64,000 nucleotides of DNA from UBA1351 sp963677885 (lineage in GTDB: Bacteria; Bacillota; Clostridia; Lachnospirales; Vallitaleaceae). The position numbers and the translations under genes were made by a program. Positions 1 to 8,927 of the stretch are shown here, one piece after another. Each line of letters starts with the position of its first letter. Within the stretch, counting starts at the first letter, position 1. The stretch covers positions 1,922,001 through 1,986,000 of the forward strand of contig OY782500.1 of assembly GCA_963677885.1 (NCBI GenBank), read 5' to 3'. The notes beneath the pieces were generated by a model. The model was not told the origin of the DNA. It was given only the letters and a program-made list of their open reading frames with translations, and searched no databases.

Positions 1-934
1 CCACTGGTAAAGACTGCTCAGATTTTGGACCTTGATTAACTTTTGATTTCCCGCAGCTTACTAAGCGATGGGAAACAAGATCTAACCCTTGATTTTTGCC
101 ATAACATACCGTAACCATAGCTTCCGGTGACCTAAAAGATCCACCTGGTTCAAGGTTTTTCATCCACTGTCCAAACTCCCGGTCAGCCAGACCACCGGAT
201 ATAGACAAGCCTTCATCCAACCGATATACTTCCATTTGCCAAGAGGCTCCATGAGCCAGCATAGCCCCCCACAAAAGATCATTTTTTGTATCTTCAAGAA
301 CCACATAAGGAAAGAAGTTATTCACAGCCATAGACCCGATTTGACCAAAGCGTTCACAGCGGACACCATGTTTTGCCCAGGATGGTTCCAGTAACAGGTC
401 TTCAATCGACCTGGTTTCCAGACGCCCTTCCATGCTCCAGGAAGAACGGAGGCGGTGAAGGTTCATGTCACCATGTCCATCTCCCTTAAGTAGGGGCGAC
501 AGCCCACCAAGCGAAAAGCTGGACAGCATTTCAAGGCTTATGGGTTCACTGCTTATATTGGTCAATTCGCTGGTTATGCGAAAAGCATCTTGGCCTTGTA
601 CCAGTCTCAAACAATGATTAACCTTGTACCTGCCCTGACATACAAGTCTGGTTACAATCATCCTTTCATCATCAGACTCTATAAGGTCTTGGCCTTCATA
701 GACAAGACTTGTTGTTGACTCGCCATTACGCAGGCTTTTTCCTCCTGCATAGGCTCCGGGATATACATCCCCAGCAACTTTTAGCTGAACCAAATTTTCA
801 ATCCGATGGACTTTTTCCATATCTTCAGAATATTGGCATTCTGCAGGCAAAAGCACCAATTCAATAATCTTAGTTTCCTGGTCTAAAAGGTAAATAGCCT
901 GCATATCACCAAGTTCATATCGATTTAGTATCAT
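1..934 (-). CDS. GH36 alpha-galactosidase, N-terminal part (cut by window edge)
   Basis: The minus-strand frame is open from an ATG at 934 to the window edge, giving about 311 residues. The translation (start MILNRYELGDMQ, later LHRLRSSWSMEGRLE, GASWQMEVYR and ADREFGQWMKNL) matches the N-terminal beta-sandwich domain of family GH36 alpha-galactosidases, which release galactose from raffinose or melibiose-type oligosaccharides. The catalytic barrel would lie outside the window. No signal peptide is seen, so the enzyme should be cytoplasmic. An AAAGGA ribosome site lies about ten bases before the ATG. A pair of 12-bp direct repeats lies about 65 bp upstream (998-1031), as expected for AraC-type control. 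The family call is firm. The substrate is inferred from the family. Confidence 0.85.
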   Translation of the reverse strand, partial: MILNRYELGDMQAIYLLDQETKIIELVLLPAECQYSEDMEKVHRIENLVQLKVAGDVYPGAYAGGKSLRNGESTTSLVYEGQDLIESDDERMIVTRLVCQGRYKVNHCLRLVQGQDAFRITSELTNISSEPISLEMLSSFSLGGLSPLLKGDGHGDMNLHRLRSSWSMEGRLETRSIEDLLLEPSWAKHGVRCERFGQIGSMAVNNFFPYVVLEDTKNDLLWGAMLAHGASWQMEVYRLDEGLSISGGLADREFGQWMKNLEPGGSFRSPEAMVTVCYGKNQGLDLVSHRLVSCGKSKVNQGPKSEQSLPV

Positions 935-997
935 CCTCAATTCATCCTTTCACTTTTGTTATCTCTCATTCTTTTCCATCATACATCAAAAGATAAG

Positions 998-1031
998 GTC
1001 CTAACAAGTAAAACTTATTGTCCGAACAAGT
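998..1031 (-). promoter_or_regulatory. Direct-repeat operator before the alpha-galactosidase gene
   Basis: The plus strand reads GTCCTAACAAGT at 998-1009 and GTCCGAACAAGT at 1020-1031, so 11 of 12 bases match with a 22-bp start-to-start spacing (about two helical turns). On the minus strand the gene-proximal copy overlaps a candidate -35 (TTGTTA) that sits 18 bp before a TATGAT -10. Two direct repeats ending at a weak -35 are typical of AraC/XylS activator sites. No cognate regulator is visible in this part of the window. Confidence 0.5.
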
Positions 1032-1111
1032 TCCCATTATTCTTTTCTTGACTTAACCTATGACTACAGCTGGTTTTCCTCCTTGTGTATAATCAAGGTC
1101 TGTCTCAAATA

Positions 1112-1144
1112 AAATAAAAAAGCCCCAAGATAAACTTGGGACTT
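1112..1144 (-). terminator. Intrinsic terminator after the chemoreceptor gene
   Basis: CCCAAG (1124-1129) and CTTGGG (1135-1140) form a hairpin with outer AAG/CTT pairs. On the minus strand it is followed by a T-rich tract. It lies about 75 bp past the stop of the gene at 1219-2970. Confidence 0.8.
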
Positions 1145-1218
1145 CTATTATTTACATGTTCAATTTTTTTGATATAGGTGGGCTTAAATCTTTAGCATCT
1201 TTTTGATATGAGTGAAAC

Positions 1219-2970
1219 TTATATTTTAAACACACTGATTTTATCATTCAGCTGATTGACCTTTACAGCCAGATCCTTAACTTCTCTATTAACTTCTTCA
1301 ATACGATCCAATTGCTGTTGAGAAGATGCAGCAACCTCTTCTGTAGCAGCTGAAGTCTCTTCAGTAGAGCTTGAAATATTAAGAACAGACTCTAAGATTT
1401 CAGTTCTCATCTTTTCTATCTTCGTTGTTTCCCTATTAAGATCTTTAATATTCGTGTTAAGGAAGTCAATAGCCTGAGTGATTTTCTCATATTGATTACC
1501 TGTGTCTTCAACCAATCGATCCTGCTCCTCTACAACTTCTTTTACCTGAGCCATTTTTTGGGTGGATAGATTTGAATACTCATTAACTTCTTCGATAATT
1601 GACTTAATCTCTGATACAGATCCACCTGATTCTTCAGCAAGTTTACGTATTTCATCTGCAACAACTGCAAAACCTCTGCCGGCTTCACCTGCCCTGGCAG
1701 CCTCAATCGATGCATTTAATGCTAAAAGATTGGTCTGATCAGAAATACTTGTAATCGTATCGATAATACCAAAAATCTTATCGTTGGCACTGGAAACCTT
1801 CTTAAGAACTTCACCGATCTCATTGGTTACTGAAAGAGTTCTGGAAGATGACTGCTCCAAGGCCTTCAGTGATGATTTTCCATGACTGGTCTGCTCATTG
1901 GTTACTTGAGCGGATTCATTCATATTCTTTTCCAGACTATTCATGTTAACAATACTGTTGGATAGCTCTTCCATCTTTATCGCTACTACTTCAGCACTGG
2001 AAGCCTCTTCAGATACAGCTCTGGCCACTTCATCAATGGTTAATACAACATCCTTAATAGAAGCTGTAATTGCTCCTACGTTTTTATCAACATCTTCTGT
2101 AGAAGCACTAACTTCCCCTGACGTGTTCTTAACAGCCTCAACAGTCGCTCTAACGTTTGTCGTCATGGTATTAAAACTCTTTATAAGAACAGCAACTTCA
2201 TCGGTTCTTTTACTGTTGGTAAGCAGGGGCTGAACGTTTAAGTCACCTGATGCCACTTTTTCAAGTTCCCCAGAAACTTGTTTTATTGGTTTTGTCATAC
2301 TGGTTGCCAATAGATATATAAGTAGCAGTCCAATAATTGTTGATATGACGATAACGAGTAGGGTCATATAACCTATTTGTTTTGCTTCACTATTAAAGTC
2401 CATTTCATAAGCTCCGGCTGAAACAATCCATTCCCAATCCGGGTCATATTCCTGATACACGATTTTGTCTCCGATGCTCTCAGAGTTAGGCAATGTCCAT
2501 GCATAGGTCGTAAATCCGCCACCGTTCATAGCTGTTTCTATTTGGTCTTGTACCAGCTTGTTACCGCTTCCACTCTTGTCTTCAGCATCCCAAACATTTT
2601 GTCCCTCTAAGCTGGGGTGTAGAATTTCTGTTCCATCAGGAGATAGTATTACAAAATATCCATTTTCTCCAAGATCAAAACGTTTATTTATGGGTCTTTT
2701 ACCTTCAGCATCTTTAGGTCCTAACAACAAGGTTTTAATATGCTCCTGAGCCTCTTCCAAGTCAGTAGCACCACTGTCAACAGCTTCTTTTTGCAGCTCT
2801 ATCATCATCATAGCTTCAACAACAGCATTTTTCAGGATCGTTTCCCCTTTACTGTCAAGTGCACTTGTTGCCTGAAAATAGCTGATAGTACTAATAATAA
2901 ACATCGGTACAATTAATAAAACAGCTCCTGATAAAATCAGTTTGCTTCTGAGTCCAATCTTCATGGTCAT
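1219..2970 (-). CDS. Methyl-accepting chemotaxis protein with single Cache domain
   Basis: This 583-residue inner-membrane chemoreceptor has TM1 at about residues 10-30, an extracellular single Cache-type ligand domain (GENGYFVILSPDG, HPSLEGQNVWD; about 60-190), TM2 at about 200-220, a HAMP domain and a cytoplasmic signalling coiled coil. The conserved hairpin tip is present (SDQTNLLALNASIEAARAGE, then GFAVVADEIRKLAEES). Such proteins control the CheA kinase and swimming bias. Single-Cache receptors commonly sense small organic acids, but the ligand cannot be read from sequence. The gene is monocistronic with its own terminator, and no other che gene is near. A second receptor of different sensor type lies at 55470-57470. 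Confidence 0.93.
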   Translation of the reverse strand: MTMKIGLRSKLILSGAVLLIVPMFIISTISYFQATSALDSKGETILKNAVVEAMMMIELQKEAVDSGATDLEEAQEHIKTLLLGPKDAEGKRPINKRFDLGENGYFVILSPDGTEILHPSLEGQNVWDAEDKSGSGNKLVQDQIETAMNGGGFTTYAWTLPNSESIGDKIVYQEYDPDWEWIVSAGAYEMDFNSEAKQIGYMTLLVIVISTIIGLLLIYLLATSMTKPIKQVSGELEKVASGDLNVQPLLTNSKRTDEVAVLIKSFNTMTTNVRATVEAVKNTSGEVSASTEDVDKNVGAITASIKDVVLTIDEVARAVSEEASSAEVVAIKMEELSNSIVNMNSLEKNMNESAQVTNEQTSHGKSSLKALEQSSSRTLSVTNEIGEVLKKVSSANDKIFGIIDTITSISDQTNLLALNASIEAARAGEAGRGFAVVADEIRKLAEESGGSVSEIKSIIEEVNEYSNLSTQKMAQVKEVVEEQDRLVEDTGNQYEKITQAIDFLNTNIKDLNRETTKIEKMRTEILESVLNISSSTEETSAATEEVAASSQQQLDRIEEVNREVKDLAVKVNQLNDKISVFKI

Positions 2971-3097
2971 TCCTCCAAAGTCATCTTTATTGTCCCGTTA
3001 CAGCCATCTAATAATATACATCGATTAATAATCACTTGCAATGAACATTCTGTTAACATTGCTTTATTAGACTAAAGTTTACTATAAACACATAAAA

Positions 3098-3122
3098 AAG
3101 TCCCAATATTTAATTGGGACTT
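3098..3122 (-). terminator. Intrinsic terminator after the small lipoprotein gene
   Basis: AAGTCCCAAT (3098-3107) and ATTGGGACTT (3113-3122) form a perfect 10-bp stem with a 5-base loop. It is followed on the minus strand by a T run. It ends the gene at 3139-3630. Confidence 0.85.
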
Positions 3123-3138
3123 CACTATCTGGATATCA

Positions 3139-3630
3139 CTATTCTTCTGTAGGGTCTTCATTGAATTCCAAGGCTTCCTCAGGAACAATATTGATCTGTT
3201 TGGCACTTGCCTGAACCGGATCCGATTCCATGACGGCACCTTCAAAGAAGACATTCACATACTGACCAACTTCAAGATCTGACATGGTCAATTCTTCACG
3301 GCCATATACCACAGTATCTTCTGTGACCTTAACATATGCTCTGTGATAATCTGCTCCGTTTTTGCCAAGTTCACCTTCTACAAAAACCGTTGACGTCTTA
3401 CCATCATCACTTATGTTGATTTCCTGAATATAACCGGCTACACCATAGGTCACCAACGTCGAATCACTGGCTGTAGGTAGATTTTCATCTTGACCATCAA
3501 GGTTTCCACCATCAGCTGAAATATCCGAACCGGCCGGAATGTCTGAATCGCCGTCTAGATTATCCTGACTTCCACATGCTGCCAAAGCCATAACTAATAT
3601 CATCATGAATGCAAAAACTTTTATTTTCAT
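3139..3630 (-). CDS. Small lipoprotein of unknown function
   Basis: This 163-residue protein starts MKIKVFAFMMILVMA and has a lipobox ending LAAC, so it should be lipid-anchored on the outside of the cell membrane. An acidic Gly/Asp/Ser-rich linker (about residues 22-55) follows, then a compact beta-rich domain (GYIQEINISDDGKTSTVFVE, later VGQYVNVFFEGAVMESDPVQA) resembling small OB-like or DUF3221-type secreted domains. I do not recognise a specific family. The ATG at 3630 is preferred over one five codons upstream because GGAGG lies seven bases before it. It is monocistronic between the chemoreceptor and the aldo/keto reductase. Confidence 0.75.
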   Translation of the reverse strand: MKIKVFAFMMILVMALAACGSQDNLDGDSDIPAGSDISADGGNLDGQDENLPTASDSTLVTYGVAGYIQEINISDDGKTSTVFVEGELGKNGADYHRAYVKVTEDTVVYGREELTMSDLEVGQYVNVFFEGAVMESDPVQASAKQINIVPEEALEFNEDPTEE

Positions 3631-3712
3631 ACTAACCTCCGTCATTAAGTCTATTTATTTCAATTACTAATAGTTAAGACGAAAGAAAGGATAAAAAAGT
3701 TCCATTTATACA

Positions 3713-4693
3713 CTAAAGTGCTCCAACGACCTCATGAGGCACATACATTTCTTCCAGGAACTTCACGTCTTCCTGACTAAGTTTTACATCAAGAGCACCT
3801 ACAGCATCATCGATATATTTTTCCTTGGTTGCACCAATAATCGGTGATGTCATTTCTTCTTTTTGAAGTAACCAGGCTATGGCTATCTGAGCCCTGGAAA
3901 CTCCATATTTTGTTGAGAGTTCGTGAACACGGTCAATAATATCCTTGTCCATTTCCTTCGTTTTGTCGTATTTTCTAACGGCTATTTCATCAGTTTGGGA
4001 ACGGATTGTTTCCTGATTCTCTTCCCTCACCAACCGGCCGGCAGCCATTGGACTGTATGGAGTTATAGCAATCCCTTGGTCCTTACACAGGGGAAGCATC
4101 TCTCTTTCATCTTCTCTATAGATAAGATTCATATGATTTTGCATGGAAACGAACTTGGTCCATCCATTCTTTTCAGCCACATGTAAAGCCTTTTGAAACT
4201 GCCAGGCAAACATGGCTGATGCCCCGATATATCTTGCCTTTCCTGACTTTACTACATCGTGAAGGGCTTCCATAGTTTCCTCGATTGGTGTATTGTAATC
4301 CCAACGATGAGTGATATAAAGATCTACATAGTCCATACCCAACCGCTGCAAGGAATGGTCAATTTCACTTAGAATATTCTTTCTGGACAAGCCACCGCCA
4401 TTGGGTCCCTTTCGCATATCAAAAAACACCTTGGTCGCTACAACTAGCTCATCCCTGTTCCCATAGTCTTTCAAGGCCCTTCCAAGTATTTCTTCACTGA
4501 CTCCCGTAGAGTAAACATTGGCAGTATCAAAAAAATTGATGCCTGCATCAAGGGCCTTTTTAATAATAACCCTACTCGCATCCTCTCTCAGAACCCACTT
4601 GTGAAACCAGCTCTCCGGATCACCAAAACTCATAGTTCCCAAACAAATTCTCGAAACATCCATACCCGTATTTCCCAATTTTACATATTCCAT
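3713..4693 (-). CDS. Aldo/keto reductase (potassium-channel-beta-like / YhdN type)
   Basis: This 326-residue NADPH-dependent aldo/keto reductase is a cytosolic TIM barrel that reduces carbonyl compounds. The catalytic tetrad is visible: D56 (FFDTANVY), Y61, K88 (VVATKVF) and H129 (LYITHRW). The N-terminus (MEYVKLGNTGMDVSRICLGT) and length fit the class that includes B. subtilis YhdN. It lies 14 bases after the MATE gene at 4708-6081 and probably shares its transcript, so it may detoxify or modify a compound also exported by the pump. The substrate is not predictable. Confidence 0.92.
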   Translation of the reverse strand: MEYVKLGNTGMDVSRICLGTMSFGDPESWFHKWVLREDASRVIIKKALDAGINFFDTANVYSTGVSEEILGRALKDYGNRDELVVATKVFFDMRKGPNGGGLSRKNILSEIDHSLQRLGMDYVDLYITHRWDYNTPIEETMEALHDVVKSGKARYIGASAMFAWQFQKALHVAEKNGWTKFVSMQNHMNLIYREDEREMLPLCKDQGIAITPYSPMAAGRLVREENQETIRSQTDEIAVRKYDKTKEMDKDIIDRVHELSTKYGVSRAQIAIAWLLQKEEMTSPIIGATKEKYIDDAVGALDVKLSQEDVKFLEEMYVPHEVVGAL

Positions 4694-4707
4694 AGTTACC
4701 TCCTTTT

Positions 4708-6081
4708 CTAAATGACTTCAAAGGCTTTCCACCGATCTCCTTTGAACCGTTTCATATAAAATACCGCACGTATACTCCAGTCAGTCACCATTGCAAGTGC
4801 TATCCCAATAACTCCAAGATTCAGCCAAATACCAAAAACAATGGATAATAAAACCCTGACTACAAGGGTAGATGTAACTGCAATCATAACCGTATAGCGG
4901 ATATCACCGGCAGCTCTAAGCCCGTTGGCAAAGGGTGAAGATATAGGGAAAATAAATGCATTAAACACGTTATGGATGACAACAAGAAGAACCACCAAAG
5001 TTTTGGTTTCTGGAGCCAGATCATAGAACTGCATAACCAGAGGCACTGCCAAGATAAGTAATCCATTCCAGGTCACCGAAGCAATATAGGTCATTTTTAA
5101 TAGTCGAATCATATAGTAATCAGCAGCTTCAGGGTCCTGAGCTCCCATTGTCTGTCCAACGACGGTAATAAAGACCGGTCCCATTGCAACCCCAATAAGG
5201 GCGGCCATAGACCAGAAACTTTGGGCAATACCGTTGGCAGCAATCTGACTGGTTCCAAACATTGCCGTAATGGTACCCAGTCCTACTTTTGCCATTTGAA
5301 AAACACCACCTTCAAAACTGCTGGGAATAGCAATCTGAAGAATCCGTTTAAACATAGCCCACTCCAGATGAATGATCTCCTTGACCTTCAGGTAGACTTC
5401 ATTCTTACTGTTAAAACATAGGTAGATCATAATGATAGCTGCTACTGTTCGTGCTATAAGTGATGGCCAGGCAACTCCGGCAACTCCGGCTTTTAAGACG
5501 AAAATACCAATGGCATTTCCGATCACATTAATTATGTTGGAAAGGACTGAAATCACCATAATAGGCTTGGTCTTTCCCATAGACCGATAGAGGGCTGATC
5601 CTGCATTATAAAAAGCAATGGCAGGGAATGAGTATGCCGTAATTCGGAGGTAGGTCACACAGGCTTCCATAACTGCCGGTTCTACGCTTCCGAAAAGAGT
5701 CCTCAATATTGCCTCATTGAATATGGAAACAAGTATCATTGCAATGAAGGAAACAATACCTGCTATAGCAAACAGCTTACCAGCAGCACTCTGTCCATTT
5801 TCAAAGTCTTTCTTCCCAATATACTGACTGATAACAACTGCACCACCGGATGCCAAAGCAGTAAAAACAAATAGAAAAATAGTGATGAACATATTATCAA
5901 GTGACACCCCTGATACAGCTTCTTCACCGGCATATGAGATCATTAAGGTATCAGCTACACCCACCAGCATAATAAAAAACTGTTCAATAAACAGGGGAAG
6001 AATCATTGCTATAAGCATCTTATCGCTAAATATTTTTTGCTTGTCTTGAATTTGAATTTTTGGTTCTATTAATTTCCACAT
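4708..6081 (-). CDS. MATE family efflux transporter
   Basis: This 457-residue protein has about twelve hydrophobic segments and the MATE pattern of two homologous halves (PLFIEQFFIMLVGVADTLMI near the N-terminus, IAIPSSFEGGVFQMAKVGLG at the start of half two). MATE proteins export cationic drugs or metabolites by Na+ or H+ antiport. It is followed by the aldo/keto reductase and preceded by a LysR gene. Its ribosome binding site lies inside an inverted repeat (6089-6139), and direct repeats that could bind the LysR protein lie further upstream (6142-6185). It is one of three MATE genes in the window. Confidence 0.93.
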   Translation of the reverse strand: MWKLIEPKIQIQDKQKIFSDKMLIAMILPLFIEQFFIMLVGVADTLMISYAGEEAVSGVSLDNMFITIFLFVFTALASGGAVVISQYIGKKDFENGQSAAGKLFAIAGIVSFIAMILVSIFNEAILRTLFGSVEPAVMEACVTYLRITAYSFPAIAFYNAGSALYRSMGKTKPIMVISVLSNIINVIGNAIGIFVLKAGVAGVAWPSLIARTVAAIIMIYLCFNSKNEVYLKVKEIIHLEWAMFKRILQIAIPSSFEGGVFQMAKVGLGTITAMFGTSQIAANGIAQSFWSMAALIGVAMGPVFITVVGQTMGAQDPEAADYYMIRLLKMTYIASVTWNGLLILAVPLVMQFYDLAPETKTLVVLLVVIHNVFNAFIFPISSPFANGLRAAGDIRYTVMIAVTSTLVVRVLLSIVFGIWLNLGVIGIALAMVTDWSIRAVFYMKRFKGDRWKAFEVI

Positions 6082-6088
6082 AATAAAA

Positions 6089-6139
6089 AACTCCTTACCT
6101 GGACTAAAATCTCTTCTATTTATAGTCTAGCAAGGAGTT
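6089..6139 (-). promoter_or_regulatory. Inverted repeat enclosing the MATE ribosome binding site
   Basis: AACTCCTT (6089-6096) pairs with AAGGAGTT (6132-6139), and GACTA (6102-6106) pairs with TAGTC (6123-6127). On the minus strand the 3' arm is the AAGGAG of the MATE gene, followed by six T and the ATG at 6081. The structure could end LysR transcription, hide the ribosome site, or both. Confidence 0.55.
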
Positions 6140-6141
6140 TA

Positions 6142-6185
6142 TATTATGTCTAATACCTATTAAGGATTAATTATTATGCTCAATA
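6142..6185 (-). promoter_or_regulatory. Two 14-bp direct repeats between LysR and MATE genes
   Basis: TATTATGTCTAATA (6142-6155) and TATTATGCTCAATA (6172-6185) share 11 of 14 bases, 30 bp apart (three helical turns). Such paired sites fit LysR-type recognition and activation sites. They lie just downstream of the LysR gene and upstream of the MATE gene. Confidence 0.45.
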
Positions 6186-6203
6186 TGTATTTACCTAATT
6201 CTA

Positions 6204-7073
6204 TCAATCATTCATTGTTTGTAGAAATTTACTCATGAGCTGGCTGTGTTTTGCATTCTTTTTCCAAGCTACAACATGCCCGGCATATCGAAGAGGATTG
6301 AGCGGTATAAAAACCAGGGACTCCTTTTCTCTCATGGTATAAGCCCCATCCACTGTTAAGAGGATACCTTGATTCTTCTCAATGAGAGGCAAAATATTGG
6401 TCATCAGATTCAGGGTGCAGAAAACTTTTATTGTCGCCCAATCATCTCCCAGCCATGATTCAAACTGGTCTACAACCAAGGATCTGGAGGTTAACATGAG
6501 GGGATATATCTTAATATCATCTACGGTCACCGATCCTTTTTCAGCCAGGGGATGATTTTTGGGCACCACTACCCCCCAGGCTTCCTTCACATTTAAATGA
6601 AAAAAGTCGTATTTTGCTGCCTCTACAGGCTCTATGAGAATACCAAAATCCAGTAACCCACGGTCCAGTCGATCCTTAATGTCATCACTGAAACCATTAT
6701 AGAACTCATACTGAACCTTGGGATGGTCCTTGGCAAAAGCTGTTACCTTGTCCATAAGATAAGAGGCTGCATTAGTTTCGACACAGCCGATTGACAGGTG
6801 ACCACCTAGCTCTTCCGACACACCTGCAACCTCAAGGGCAGCTTTTTTATAGAGACCTACTATTTCAACCACCCGTTTGTGATAAACCATTCCGGCTTCT
6901 GTCAGGGAAACTTTTCTTTTACCTCGGTTAAGGAGCTTGGCTCCAACTTCTTCTTCCAGATCCATAATCTGTCTGGATAAAGTTGGCTGAGTTATATGGA
7001 GTTTTTCAGCAGCTCTGGTAAAATTTCCTTCTTTGGCAACTTCCAAAAAGTAGTGAAGCACCCGAATATCCAT
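6204..7073 (-). CDS. LysR family transcriptional regulator
   Basis: This 289-residue protein has the standard LysR layout. A winged helix-turn-helix covers about residues 1-60 (RVLHYFLEVAKEGNFTRAAE, HITQPTLSRQIMDLE), followed by a periplasmic-binding-protein-like effector domain (LSIGCVETNAASYLMDKV). It lies 12 bases after the GH3 gene, so it can be co-transcribed with that gene. It lies upstream of the MATE and aldo/keto reductase genes, which are the more likely targets because repeated motifs (6142-6185) sit between them. The effector is unknown. Confidence 0.92.
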   Translation of the reverse strand: MDIRVLHYFLEVAKEGNFTRAAEKLHITQPTLSRQIMDLEEEVGAKLLNRGKRKVSLTEAGMVYHKRVVEIVGLYKKAALEVAGVSEELGGHLSIGCVETNAASYLMDKVTAFAKDHPKVQYEFYNGFSDDIKDRLDRGLLDFGILIEPVEAAKYDFFHLNVKEAWGVVVPKNHPLAEKGSVTVDDIKIYPLMLTSRSLVVDQFESWLGDDWATIKVFCTLNLMTNILPLIEKNQGILLTVDGAYTMREKESLVFIPLNPLRYAGHVVAWKKNAKHSQLMSKFLQTMND

Positions 7074-7085
7074 TGTTATGGCCTC

Positions 7086-8801
7086 CTATGACAGTCTTGT
7101 ATCCCATCTTCCACAGAAAGGATCTGAAGGACTAATGCCCTCAAAAGCTTGTTTTCCTGTTAGTTTTTCAATGAGCGATTCCAGCACTGTATCTGTAGAT
7201 GCATAGGTATTAATATAAGTCCTAACCCTTGGAGCGTCCAAAAGGTGATATGGATTTTCTATAGAAACAAATACAGTTGGAACCGTGGTCATATAGATAG
7301 GAACATTGGCACCCATTGGCATTTCCCACTCTATCCGAACTGTCGTCTGATTGGATTTTGTGCCTAAGTTGGCTATATAGATAATTAAGTCATAATTGTC
7401 CTGGATTTTTGAAAAAGGTTCAACCAGACCTTCAAAACCTTTGCTTGGAACATGGAGTTCTACGTTTAGTCCCTCAGCTTCCAGCATACCTTTAACTTTT
7501 TCAGGCATACCGCCACGAACAGAATAGGCAAAACCAATCTCTGATTCCACGCCGTAAAGAAGGACTTTCTTATATCGTTCAGGTGTAATCGGAAGGACAT
7601 CTTTTTCTTCTTTTACCATGGTGATCCCTTTGTCAGCGCAAGCCTTGGCCCAGGCTTTATGTTCTTCACTACGGGAAACAGCTTCCAGGTTCTTGGCGTC
7701 GGGAACCAGTGGAACCTTGGAAGTTCCATTGTGAAGTCCCAGGCTGGCTTTAAGGGCCAACACCCTGGTTACTGCTTCTTCAAGTCGGTCCTCACTAATG
7801 ATTCCTGACTCATAGCCTTCCTTCATAAAGCGATAGTCTTCTTCCATATTTCTGGCAAAAAGGAACATATCGCAGCCTGCTGCAATACAGGTTGGAACAG
7901 CATCCTGTCTAGGCATTGGTATAGTCATACCCGCCATGGTTGTAGCATCGGAAACAACCAAGCCATTAAAACCGAGTTTGTCTCTAAGAAGGCCATTAAT
8001 GAGCTCCTTGGACAAGGACCCTGGCATAATATCTTCATCTTTGATTCCGGGACTTAGTTTTCTTGAATATTCCGGCATCATAATATGACCGATCATCACC
8101 GTTTTGGCACCGGCCTCTATACTTGCTTTATAGGCCTCACCATAGGTAGCATCCCAATCCTCGCAGGACATGTCATTGACGCTGGTTACCAAATGTTGGT
8201 CTCTTTCATCTCGACCGTCGCCTGGGAAATGTTTAATAGATGCAGCCAAGCCTTCTGCCTGAAGGGCTTCAACATAGGCTTTACCCATTTCCTTTACCCT
8301 TACCGGATCTGAACCTAATGTTCTTGTATTTGTAATCGGATTTCTGAAATTATAGTCGATATCAATAATTGGAGCAAAGGACCAGTTAACACCTGCGGCT
8401 CCACCTTCACGACCACATATGGTTCCCAATCTTCTAGCAGTTTCCACATCATCTGTAGCAGCTACCAACATTTGTGACCCCATACTTGTTCCTGTTGCAA
8501 CTGCACCATTTCCGCCTTTTTCCAGATTGGCAGCCATCAGCATAGGAATCTTTGAGCCTTGCTGGAGGAAAGAAACCGTAGCTACCGTCTCCTCTGCATC
8601 CATTGGACGGCACATTAAACCTCCGGGTTTATAGGTGTCCAATAAATTCTTTAGATTATCTTCATTACTGTCATAGGCAATCAGACAAAAAAGCTGTCCA
8701 AGACGCTCTTCTAGAGACATACCCTCGTACTTTTCTTTTACCCAAACCAAATCCTCATCACTCAGATAAAAGGGTTTTTTCTTAAAGTTATCAAAATTCA
8801 T
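7086..8801 (-). CDS. Glycoside hydrolase family 3 (beta-N-acetylhexosaminidase-like)
   Basis: This 571-residue enzyme has a GH3 catalytic barrel. The substrate-binding motif KHFPGDG is at residues 190-196, followed by acidic and histidine residues (ERDQH, about 199-203) in the loop that carries the Asp-His acid/base dyad in NagZ-type enzymes. The likely nucleophile is D285 in VVSDATTMAGM. A C-terminal alpha/beta domain follows. This suggests exo-hydrolysis of beta-linked N-acetylhexosamine or related glycosides. No signal peptide is seen, so it is cytosolic. The start at 8801 is chosen because AAGGAGAAGG precedes it; a longer frame from 8837 lacks a ribosome site. It is divergent from an AraC gene, with repeats at 8881-8916 next to its promoter. 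Confidence 0.85.
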   Translation of the reverse strand: MNFDNFKKKPFYLSDEDLVWVKEKYEGMSLEERLGQLFCLIAYDSNEDNLKNLLDTYKPGGLMCRPMDAEETVATVSFLQQGSKIPMLMAANLEKGGNGAVATGTSMGSQMLVAATDDVETARRLGTICGREGGAAGVNWSFAPIIDIDYNFRNPITNTRTLGSDPVRVKEMGKAYVEALQAEGLAASIKHFPGDGRDERDQHLVTSVNDMSCEDWDATYGEAYKASIEAGAKTVMIGHIMMPEYSRKLSPGIKDEDIMPGSLSKELINGLLRDKLGFNGLVVSDATTMAGMTIPMPRQDAVPTCIAAGCDMFLFARNMEEDYRFMKEGYESGIISEDRLEEAVTRVLALKASLGLHNGTSKVPLVPDAKNLEAVSRSEEHKAWAKACADKGITMVKEEKDVLPITPERYKKVLLYGVESEIGFAYSVRGGMPEKVKGMLEAEGLNVELHVPSKGFEGLVEPFSKIQDNYDLIIYIANLGTKSNQTTVRIEWEMPMGANVPIYMTTVPTVFVSIENPYHLLDAPRVRTYINTYASTDTVLESLIEKLTGKQAFEGISPSDPFCGRWDTRLS

Positions 8802-8880
8802 AAACCTTCTCCTTTTGCATTTACCCAAATTCGACATAAACTTTTCTACTATAATTATATTGTGGTATACTAAGATGAAC

Positions 8881-8916
8881 TAATCATTTTTCAACAAATA
8901 TAATCATTTTTCAACA
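8881..8916. promoter_or_regulatory. Perfect 16-bp direct repeat between GH3 and araC-type gene
   Basis: TAATCATTTTTCAACA occurs at 8881-8896 and again at 8901-8916, exactly 20 bp apart. Perfect repeats two helical turns apart in a divergent AraC intergenic region are most likely the AraC-type operator. On the minus strand they contain TTGAAA boxes that can act as -35 for the GH3 gene. The gene-side copy ends 11 bp before the araC-type ATG, which suggests autoregulation. Confidence 0.65.
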
Positions 8917-8927
8917 GAGGTTATTTT

